From: Costus lasius
Taxonomy: Eukaryota; Streptophyta; Magnoliopsida; Zingiberales; Costaceae
Direction: 5' to 3'
Assembly: GCA_027563935.2 (NCBI GenBank)
Contig: CM050450.1
Span: forward strand, 26,461,439 to 26,525,438
DNA length: 64,000 nucleotides
Made by a program: the position numbers and the translations under genes. Under the pieces are notes generated by a model, which was given only the letters and a program-made list of their open reading frames with translations, did not search any database and was not told the DNA's origin. Every line of letters begins with the position of its first letter. Position 1 is the stretch's first letter. This document shows positions 23,001-30,760 of the stretch, piece after piece.

Positions 23001-23979
23001 CGATGACATCTTGATCATTGGAAATGACATTCCTGAAATGCATGCTGTGAAGGCATGGCTGAGGAAATGTTTCCAGATGAAAGATTTAGGAGAAGTAGCC
23101 TATGTGTTAGGTGTGAAGATCTACAGGGATAGATCTAAGAGGCTTCTCGGGCTGTGCCAGAGTACTTACATCGATAAGGTCCTGGAGAGATTTCATTTAG
23201 AGAATTCTAAACGAGGATATCTTCCAGTCAGACATGGTCTGAATCTTTCAAAGAGTCAGTGTCCACAAACACAGACTGAGAAAGATGAAATGGACAATAC
23301 GCCTTATGCTTCGGCTATTGGATCCATTATGTATGCGATGTTGTGTACTCGCCCAGACGTCGCTTACGGGTTAAGCGTAACCAGTCGTTTCCAAAGTAAT
23401 CCAGGTATGGCGCACTGGATTGCAGTCAAGAACATTTTAAAATATCTGCGGAGGACCAAAGATATGTTCTTGATATATGGTGGTCAGGAAGAACTCAGTA
23501 TTGAAGGATATACTGACGCTTCGTTCCAGTCGGACCAGGATGATTTCCGATCGCAATCAGGCTATGTTTTTAGCTTGAATGGAGGAGCCGTGGTGTGGAA
23601 GAGTTTCAAACAGTCAACTGTTGCTGATTCCACAACAGAAGCCGAGTATGTTGCAGCCTCGGAAGCATCCAAGGAGGCAGTGTGGATTCGTAAGTTCGTG
23701 AGAGAACTTGGTGTCGTTCCTTCGAGTGCAGATCCTTTGGTTATCTTCTGTGATAACACTGGAGCAATCGCACAAGCAAAGGAACCGCGGTCGCACCAGA
23801 AGTCCAAGCACATACAGAGACGGTTTCATTTGATCAGGGAGATCATAGATCGTGGCGAGATCAAAGTCTGCAAGGTTCATACAGATGACAATCTGGCAGA
23901 CCCGCTTACCAAGCCTCTGGCGCAGCAGAAGCATGAGAAGCACTGTAATAATATGGGTTTGAGATTTCTCAACCATTAG
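20098..23979 (+). CDS. Gag-Pol polyprotein of copia A (intact)
   Basis: 1293 codons without interruption. Order: Gag capsid region (about 1-230), basic stretch, CCHC zinc knuckle at 240-253, aspartic protease with D286 in a DTAC motif, and an integrase zinc-binding part from about 417. The integrase core carries D481, D544 and E580 (35 residues between the last two, as in DD35E). Reverse transcriptase follows with YVDD at 967-970, then RNase H with D1140 and the conserved STTEAEY and NLADPLTK motifs. Integrase before RT defines Ty1-copia; sequence and LTR size fit Angela. The ATG at 20098 is the first in frame, and the Gag start aligns with B2's at 44164. It would make virus-like particles, copy the RNA and insert the cDNA. 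No missing catalytic residue was seen. Confidence 0.95.
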   Translation: MNFNVRSLLEREKFAGPNFSDWFGHLKIVLKAERKLYVLETAIPPQPAPNAARAVREAYEKHVNDSIDVACLMLASMTPPLQRQHEDMSAIEIIANLKMLYAAQARTERYNLTKLFFQSKLAEGSPVGAHVLKMIGHKEALEKLGHTINQELAVDIILQSLPPSFDAFIINFNMNKIDCTPAELLNMLLTTEETLKGKPSTSVLMVPSRNKKKGKKGKAPVKSYSKALKQKVKRSKEYRCFHCGQLGHWKKDCKALQGDKRGSFASGSGIFVTEVMFSSSISWVLDTACGVHICSNVQELKRRRQVGQHEVDLRVGNGARVAAVAVGDYFISLPSGLVLELNNCYFVPSITKNIISIPALVRKGFSFECNISKCILSFDNIVYATGSINNGLYMLDMECSIQQIDIKKAKYADDSTLLWHSRLGHINEKRIKRLHDHGLLGSFSYKEIDTCKACLMGKMTKSPFLHKGQRASGLLDLIHSDVCGPFSKHARGGYQYFITFTDDFSRYGYVFLMRHKSESFDKFKEFKNEVQNQLGRNIKALRSDRGGEYLSHAFTDYLKECGIISQLTPPGTPQWNGVSERRNRTLLDMVRSMMSQATLPYSFWGFALETAAKVLNRVPSKAVSKTPYELWYGKQPSLTFIRIWGCEAYVKKLASGKLESRSDKCIFVGYPKETKGYYFYDPKENKVFVARTAIFLEKEFLLQEASGREIKLDENPEEGQSSQAQLDEPEPVEQVIEQPEAQISREPRRSGRIRRQPERYDGVYIIDNDEPLTYADAVSGPESARWLEAMRAEMDSMSDNQVWDLVDPPPGVIPIGCKWIFKKKIDMDGNVVTYKGRLVAKGFKQIYGIDYDETFSPVAMFKSIRILFAIAAYYDYEIWQMDVKTAFLNGNLDEDVYMTQPEGFTNPADRHKICKLKKSIYGLKQASRSWNIRFDESVTEFGFIKNEDDPCVYKRFSGSVITFLVLYVDDILIIGNDIPEMHAVKAWLRKCFQMKDLGEVAYVLGVKIYRDRSKRLLGLCQSTYIDKVLERFHLENSKRGYLPVRHGLNLSKSQCPQTQTEKDEMDNTPYASAIGSIMYAMLCTRPDVAYGLSVTSRFQSNPGMAHWIAVKNILKYLRRTKDMFLIYGGQEELSIEGYTDASFQSDQDDFRSQSGYVFSLNGGAVVWKSFKQSTVADSTTEAEYVAASEASKEAVWIRKFVRELGVVPSSADPLVIFCDNTGAIAQAKEPRSHQKSKHIQRRFHLIREIIDRGEIKVCKVHTDDNLADPLTKPLAQQKHEKHCNNMGLRFLNH

Positions 23980-23988
23980 ATTAAGTGC

Positions 23989-23999
23989 AAGTGGGAGAT
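23989..23999 (+). promoter_or_regulatory. Polypurine tract of copia A
   Basis: AAGTGGGAGAT directly abutting the 3' LTR, the usual plus-strand priming site of plant copia elements. Confidence 0.9.
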
Positions 24000-25687
24000 T
24001 GTTGGGGTATGCCCTTAAGGCTAATGTTTGAGGCCTATGGGAATGTATCTGTATCATGTAATAAACTGTTATGTTTATAAAGGCATGGTTATTATTCAGT
24101 TGTCTACATTGTCTGCTGCAATATATGTTCTTCTGAATAATGTCTCAAAGCTGTTCAGCTGGGCTGACATGCTATATGTCCTTAGTCGAGATATCTTGGT
24201 GAACATGAGACAGCCTTGATATGATTGAGACTAATATGTGTTCTAATCTTATAGGATGCTTCGAGCATGGAATAAGATGTAGACTCATGGGTACATTGGA
24301 TGTACTGGACAGACCCTACTAGGTTATTCAATTGTTTGTCACAATGTGAATAATCCTTGAGTGCAACAAGTGGCACATTTCCTTTGACTTGAGATCACTT
24401 GTGTTTTCTAAATGATGATTGTCATTGTTTTGAGGTAGTTCAATATCATTTGAAACATAATGATTATAGACTATCTTGGATGGTGAGCTTGAGTCAGGTT
24501 AGGGCACTAGTGATAGACATAGGATTGCCGTCTCCTTGTTTAAGGAGTGTGATGTTCTAAAGGGGCCCCCTGGATGAGATGATTGAGAAAAGAGTATGGC
24601 CATACCCAGGTGACAGTGTTCATCTGTTCTAATCATGCTCGTCATATTGGAGTTACAAGCTTGACACGCTTGTCCAATAAGAACATCCAGTGGCAAAGGA
24701 CATATGTATGCCTAGTGAAGTTGATTCACACTTGTGTTGTTTTTGGGTGTAGTCTTGGAAGACTCTTTTCTTTATATCGGGAGACAGTGATGTGTTGCTA
24801 GATACCCCTCACTGATCGTGATGACGTGAGTTATCGTTACCGACATTTAAAGGAAACCCTTAGGGTCGCACAATTTGATGATATGGCTTACTTAAGTCAG
24901 ATCGTGTGGACTGAATTGTTTAGGTTCAGTTTTAAAGGGATTTAATCTCTGATTGTAAGTGAGATCTGGTCTGATCATGTTTGATTGATTAGGGCTTGAG
25001 ATCGGTAAGCTTCGATCGAGAGAATGGATGCTAGATCGGTCAGATCAGGAGCATTAAGAGATCAACGGTCAGATCAAAAGCCTTATGGTTTAATTATGAT
25101 TTGGGCTAGTTGCTTGGCTTGATTGGTTCTTAAATTGAACCAAAATGAACCGGCTCACTAAATGAGCGCATGGTTCAAGGGGAGAGTAGTTGACGACATG
25201 TTCACTTGGTGTGAACGTTGGGGCGATGAGTGGTTACTATTTTTAGTAACCATGATCTCCACTTGGAGAGCGCTCTCGTCCAAATAGAGTATGCTCTATT
25301 TTCGCCTCTACGATTTTTCCCTCTCGTCCATATTCCTCTCGACACCTTGTGTGAGTGCGGCGACGCTTGAAGGATAGAGGAGGATTCGGCCAAGAGAGAT
25401 CGAGATCTCATCATTCCCTTTCACTCGACAAGGACCTCTTGGAACCTTGCTAGCACAAGGAGCACCAAGGGAGATAGCGTCATCATCCTGTGTGTGACGA
25501 CAAGGAGAAGATCTCATTTGATCTTTGCTTCCAAGGCGCCATCTTGAAATGGCCATGGTATGAATTCTTTTTCATATTTTAAAGTTGATCATAATACATG
25601 CTATGCGATCTTAGAAACCCTCTTCCGCTGTTTTAAATCCCTTACTTGCGCCTATTAGGGTTTCCTTCCCTCTTTAGGGGACTTTCA
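24000..25687 (+). repeat. 3' LTR of copia A
   Basis: 1688 bp, TG...CA, three transitions different from the 5' LTR. Followed by the AGCTT duplication and the rest of the Athila LTR. Confidence 0.95.
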
Positions 25688-25692
25688 AGCTT

Positions 25693-27040
25693 AGACTCAA
25701 TCCTAGATTTATATTATTATCATGGCAGTTAGCTTACTAGAATCAAACAAACAAGAACTAACCTAAAAAGGGTTCCTATCATGCAATTCTAGGGTTCCAA
25801 ATTCTCAAGCAATTACTTTTCAGTTAATAGCGAAAATTCTAAAACATAAATAATAATATAGATCTAAGGAGAGTCTAAGAGCAAAACATCACATGAGTAA
25901 AATCATCATGCTAAGATTAAACAAGATGAAATAATAGAAAAGATAGTCATATAGTCATTAAAACTCAAGTGAATTACTCTCCCATGTCCCAAAAGAGGTT
26001 TAAGCTATCATAGAAGGAAGATTACAATGATTCATGATGAAGAAAATCGAAACAGAGGAAGAGTGAAAATTACGGTACGGCCGAAAAGAAGTTTACGGCC
26101 GTAATCTGGGCGAACAGCGGCGGCGCTCGATTTTCTGGTGATTTCTCCTCCGTCTGATCTCCGATCATGTTGAAACTGTAGGTGCTCCTTCTCTCCCTCT
26201 ATGCGTAGCTTCCACTCAAATTTCACAGCCGGAGATACACTATATGCTTCCCGGCGGCGAAACCTAGGGCGGCGGCATGTGAGGCGATTTCTCTCTTTGT
26301 GGTGAACGAAAATTAGGGCTTTTGGTGTGCTTGGTTTTGTCTCATCAATGGCTCCCCTTCTCCTTCTTACTGCTTCGCATATAAGGGCTTGGATCACCCG
26401 CAATCAACCGCACAAAAATCGGGCTTCGGAATTGACCGGGAAAGTCGCGAGCAGCGATGTAATTACGGTCGTAATGGTCTTTACGGCAGTGCCGTAATCT
26501 AGACAGTGAGGTCTTGGCTTGAAATCTTCTGGAATTACGGTACCGTAACGTTCTTTACGGTAGCGCCGTAATTTCAAAATCTTTCGGGTTGAAAATCGAC
26601 CCGAAATACTGTACCATAAGGTTCCTTACGGTAGTACCGTAATCTCTATCAATCCTCTGATCAAAAATGCTCCAAAATACGGCACCGTAAAGATATTTAC
26701 AGTAGTGCCGTAATCATATGAGATTCTCTGCCTAGAAAACCTCTAAATTACGGTACCGTAAAGAATATATTGGAGGTGCTGCAATTTCCTCTGAAGCTCC
26801 AAATCTTCTGAAATTTGACGTGTGATCTCCTTTTGATGTTATGAATTCAATTATGCACTTGGATTGCTCGAAATCGACTGAAAAATATGCCTTTTTACCT
26901 GAAAATCATTAAAAAATAGAAAAGAGCGTGGATTCCGCAAATATTGATTAAAAGGGCATAAAAATAAACAAAGTCTATGAATATGACACAAAACCATCAA
27001 CAAAATGGCATAGAAATTATGATAAATTTCGTTGTCATCA
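25693..27040 (-). repeat. Athila LTR (3' LTR), portion right of the copia A insertion
   Basis: Continues the LTR broken at 16559 and matches 34050-35376, ending GTCATCA. On the coding strand this end reads TGATGAC, the LTR start. Immediately right, the minus strand has TTGAGGACAAG (near 27065-27075), a segment common just before Athila/Tat 3' LTRs, but the expected G-rich purine tract is degraded to TGAGCCTTATGTGTT. Confidence 0.85.
26461..26790. repeat. Palindromic ACGGTACCGTAA array in Athila left LTR
   Basis: Five modules about 70 bp apart (starting near 26461, 26533, 26605, 26676, 26746). Each consists of TTACGG-TACCGTAA-like and TTTACGG-nnn-GCCGTAAT-like halves forming an imperfect inverted repeat of about 38 bp. 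Exact 14-bp palindromes TTACGGTACCGTAA occur at 26535-26548 and 26748-26761. A related pair lies at 26071-26104. Confidence 0.85.
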
Positions 27041-28301
27041 AACACATAAGGCTCAAACTTTACTTGTCCTCAAGCAAAAACCAAAAAAAATTAAAAATTG
27101 ATCATAGGCATAGACTTTCTCATGGGAAATAAATTTCTAACATACAATCTCCAGTGAAAAATCTTCATTAATTGCATTATAAAATTTTAAAACAGTTATA
27201 TCATCTTCTAAATCTAATTCTCAAGATCCACAACTTAGTCAAATAAAACTTCGCAACTTGCATAAAAGAAAGAATTTCAATCTCAAGACTTTATCCAATT
27301 TTCAGTTTAGGTTTATCATACTTTTGCTTACAGGAATAGGATATCCAAAATCTTTTTCCACTCATATTTTTCTTTTTCTTTTTGTTTTTGGATGACATGT
27401 ACCCACATAGATACATACTTTTTTGTTTCTTTTTGCATCAATCACATTCTCTAATTCGATTACCACCTTTTTTTTGGTGACAAAATCAGAGTACACTGAC
27501 CACATAGTCAGTGTAATAGAACTCATGTCTTTTTAGTATTGGGAATTTTCACCAAAGACAGCGGAGTTAATGTGAATAGATTCCACTCATTTATTTTTTT
27601 TCTTTTCAGACTTCAACCCATGTCGTTTGGTACCACTATCAATTTTACACAGTGCCAAGTAGGGGAGTCTCTCACTATTTTTGTGGATTTTGGATTCTTT
27701 TTCCCAACAAATAGTAAACTAAACAAAACCTCAATTAGACTAATCAATCAATATCAATTCAAATATTCATACTCATATGCTGATTTTATTCAAGAAGTAG
27801 TTTCACTTTTAAATCAAAATTTTCAAACAACATATCTCCCTAAAATCCTACCCCTCAACCAATGAAGAATTTCAAAAGTAGATATGTATAAGAGAAATAA
27901 ATTTGACATGATAGGCCTTATTCTAGTCTCAATTTTGGATTCATTCAGCAACATCAATCATTAATAATTTCAAAAGTGATTCAAAGCCACAAATCATCTC
28001 ATCATCATCAAACATTAACATGTCATGTCATCAAAATATTATCAAGTGAATACAACCATATTGAAAAGAATATCATCATCAAAATATCATTGAGTATTAT
28101 ACAACCATATTGAAGATGAATCATCAATATCATTATACAACCCCATCGAAGATCAAAAAGATAAGTATGAAAAATAGAGTAGTAGTGACGGCGGACACAG
28201 ATATGCAGAAGAAGCATCCTTCCCTTCAACACATGAAATATCAATAAGATGTAGAAAATGAAAGACAAAAGATAAAAGGGGAAAGAGATACTTACAAGAC
28301 T
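27041..28301 (-). other. 3' untranslated region of the Athila element
   Basis: AT-rich sequence between the second ORF and the 3' LTR. Frames on either strand (for example 27539-27865) show no motif. Low-complexity ATCATCATT and TTTTTCTTTTT tracts are present. Confidence 0.6.
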
Positions 28302-29744
28302 CTACCAATTTTCACCGTCAGATCCTATCTCTTTAGTGCTTTGCACTGCGGCATCCATAGGATCAATAGGTGGCGTTCTTTGGGGTCCTCCATACTCTCC
28401 ACTCCTCCTGGGATCCTGAAAATAGAAACGTTCATATAAGAAGTTTCCCATCTCCTCCATATAGGTACTCAGATTTTCAATGTCTTTATGCATGTGATGT
28501 ATAGAATCAGTCATCTGGCTCACGGAACCTTTCATGTCACTCATTGTGTTCATCACTCTCTCCATCCTCTGCTCCTGTCGGTACAGCTGAGTGGAGAGAT
28601 ATCTAAATCCGGGATCGAAGGCACTGGAGAATCTGCTGCCTGAGCCTGGTTGTGTGGAAGAATCTGCAGCTCCAGATGGCTGCTCCATGCCCATCCCAAA
28701 AGGGTCATCACTACTACCCCAGGGTGGCGGTGGTATGGTACTAAATGGGGGTGGCATAGCAATGTCAGCATCTTCTGGAACCAACCTCCAGTTCTCCTGG
28801 TTTCTAACTATGGTTTTCTCAGTGCATGGAAGTGGTAACTTATGTCCTCTAGGTCCAAGAATCAGTGAAAAACTATCTCCTTCTCTTATCACCATTTTCA
28901 TTGCAATACAAGACTCTAAGTCAAGTCTTGGACTCCCTCTTGCAATCTCTATCCCATAGGGTTCAACTCTCAAGTACAGGGCTATAGGTGTAATGAAACC
29001 ACCTATCACAATAGCTCCTTTCTTTGCCCTAGAAACTTTTTCCAAGTCTTTCATGAAGAAGAAGGCAACATCCAAGGGATATTCAAATAGCATACTCCAT
29101 AAAAAGAACAACTCAGTTTGCCTTACCATCCCATCACTATCACCTCTACCAAAGACAGTGTGGGCCAAAACTCTGTGAACATACTTGATGCAAGGATTGG
29201 AAATCTTTGAAGCTCTAGCAGTAAGTGCTGAAAAGTGGGTCTCTTCAGTGATTTGGTTCCAAAATACATCCTCAGCATACCCCACTGAAACTGATGTGTG
29301 GCCTCCTGTGCCAAACTGAAAGATGGTTCTCAAGTCTTGCATGGACAGCTGCCTCTCTACATTAGCTATGCGGAAGGTGATATAACCATCTGCATGTCTT
29401 TCACTATACTCATACAGCTGCGCATCAAAACTACTCAGAAATTCAAGCACCAATGGTAGATATGTTTGTGGTGTCATTTGGAAGAATCTCTGGGCTTTGA
29501 TTTGCTCAAACATCCACATGACATCTTCATGCAAACCCAATGTCTCCAAGGTCCTCTTATCAGCATACTTGGTGGCAATTACTCTTCTCTCAACTAGTTG
29601 ATTATATCTTGCAGCTTGAATTTCATTTCTGAACAAAATTCCATGTGGGTTGGGTGGAAAGGAAGGTTCAGCTGGTGCCTTTCCTTTTCTCTTGGCAACA
29701 AGTCCCTTGGTTCTTGGTGGCATTGTTACAATCACAAGCTGCAA
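28302..29744 (-). CDS. Athila-type second ORF protein (plant transposon protein), function unknown
   Basis: 480 codons, intact. It starts with a short basic Lys/Arg segment (MPPRTKGLVAKRKGKAP; Met8 is the likelier start). A globular region with RYNQLVERRV, a WMFEQIK segment and aromatic-rich strands follows (about 30-310), typical of the abundant plant 'ATHILA ORF-1 / putative plant transposon protein' family. A proline-rich linker comes next, and a predicted coiled coil around residues 380-440. No transmembrane segment or signal peptide is evident, so I do not call it an envelope protein. It lies 3' of Gag-protease where pol would normally intervene. Family membership is recognised by pattern; biochemical role is unknown. 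Confidence 0.75.
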   Translation of the reverse strand: MQLVIVTMPPRTKGLVAKRKGKAPAEPSFPPNPHGILFRNEIQAARYNQLVERRVIATKYADKRTLETLGLHEDVMWMFEQIKAQRFFQMTPQTYLPLVLEFLSSFDAQLYEYSERHADGYITFRIANVERQLSMQDLRTIFQFGTGGHTSVSVGYAEDVFWNQITEETHFSALTARASKISNPCIKYVHRVLAHTVFGRGDSDGMVRQTELFFLWSMLFEYPLDVAFFFMKDLEKVSRAKKGAIVIGGFITPIALYLRVEPYGIEIARGSPRLDLESCIAMKMVIREGDSFSLILGPRGHKLPLPCTEKTIVRNQENWRLVPEDADIAMPPPFSTIPPPPWGSSDDPFGMGMEQPSGAADSSTQPGSGSRFSSAFDPGFRYLSTQLYRQEQRMERVMNTMSDMKGSVSQMTDSIHHMHKDIENLSTYMEEMGNFLYERFYFQDPRRSGEYGGPQRTPPIDPMDAAVQSTKEIGSDGENW

Positions 29745-30760
29745 CTAAGATTCAACATAAATATAGCAAAATAAATAGGGATAACACTTCCAATCGTCAT
29801 CAACAACATTAATTAAGTAAGATGTCAACTTAAAATCATGCTTGGACTCAGAAATCAATGAAAAATCGAAAAGGGCGACGGTGAACAGTAAAACCTAAAC
29901 TCATTCATCACGTTTCAGCACAAATCTCCCTAGAAATTGGTTCGAATTTCTTGAAACAAGAGAGAATCGAAAACCTATCCTATCACGAGCAGATAGAAAC
30001 AAAAAGCCCCAAAATTGGTTGAGAAATGGAAGCACACGAGCAAAGGGGGGCGGAAACTAGGTCAAAACTCGCTGAAACAGTGAAATCGGACGAGAGAGTA
30101 CCAGATCGGCGGCGATAAGCGGATGGGAAGGGTCGCCTGAGTCTTCTGAAGGTCGGGGAAGGTTGGAGCTTCAAGATCGGTGCACGAGCGAGCGAGAAAA
30201 CCTCAAAACGGTAGCAGAAGAAATTAGGTTACGGCACCTTTATCCCGTTTTCAGATACATTGATGGCCGTAAGGGTGTTTATGGCGGTGCCGTAATGGTA
30301 AAAACTCTCTGGTCGAAAAGCAGTAGCAGTTACGGCACCGTAAAGAAGTTTACGGTGGTGCCGTAATATCGATCAGAAATGAATTTTTATTTTTTGAAAA
30401 ATTCAAAATTCAAAAATTTAAAATTTTAAAAATTCAAATATTACGGCACCGTAAACAAGTTTACGGTACTGCCGTAAAATAAAAAACTCTCGGGAAGATT
30501 TTGTCACAAAATACGGTACCGTAAAGGAATTTATGGCGGTACTGTAATGGGTTAAAACTCTCTGGTTAAAAATAACCAGGATTACGGTACCATAAAGGAT
30601 GTTACGGTAGTGCCGTAATTTCGCGCCAAATCTCAATTCCTACAGAAAAAAAATTGTAAAAATTAGTCCTAAAAGAAAATTAAAATAAATAAATAAAAGA
30701 AAGCAAAACTAAAGTTAGAAAGCTTGGGTTGCCTCCCAAGAAGCGCTAATTTAAAGGTCA
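29745..30760 (-). other. Spacer between Gag-protease and second ORF, at the site where pol is missing
   Basis: About 1 kb without coding potential. The reverse transcriptase, RNase H and integrase expected between protease and the second ORF are absent. It carries its own copy of the palindromic module array (30225-30625). Confidence 0.7.
30225..30625. repeat. Palindromic ACGGYACCGTAA array in Athila internal spacer
   Basis: Modules near 30227, 30328, 30440, 30511 and 30581, of the same design as the LTR arrays (TTACGGCACCGTAA...TTTACGGTGGTGCCGTAA), often followed by AAAACTCTCTGG. It lies outside the LTRs, so it is not simply the LTR duplication. The flanking sequence differs from the LTR copies. 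Confidence 0.85.

Larger units (their letters stand above)
16560..25687 (+). mobile_element. Full-length young Ty1-copia retrotransposon A (Angela/Tork type)
   Basis: A 9128-bp element with TG...CA LTRs of exactly 1688 bp each, a perfect AGCTT target duplication (16555-16559, 25688-25692), initiator-tRNA-Met primer site, 1.8-kb structured leader, one intact 1293-codon Gag-Pol frame and a purine tract. The LTRs differ at only three positions (16767/24207, 17297/24737, 17887/25327), all transitions. With a commonly used grass rate of 1.3e-8 per site per year this is below 0.1 million years; the rate is an assumption. Long LTRs and the domain set fit the Angela lineage. It is the only element in the window with every part needed for movement. 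Confidence 0.95.

Noticed and set aside
26032..26403. 123-codon minus-strand frame in the Athila LTR
   Set aside because: The partner LTR copy (34549-34888) breaks the frame and there is no motif, so it is not a maintained gene.
28302..29744. Athila second ORF as a retroviral-type envelope gene
   Set aside because: No signal peptide, transmembrane segment or furin-like site is visible; a coiled coil alone is not enough.
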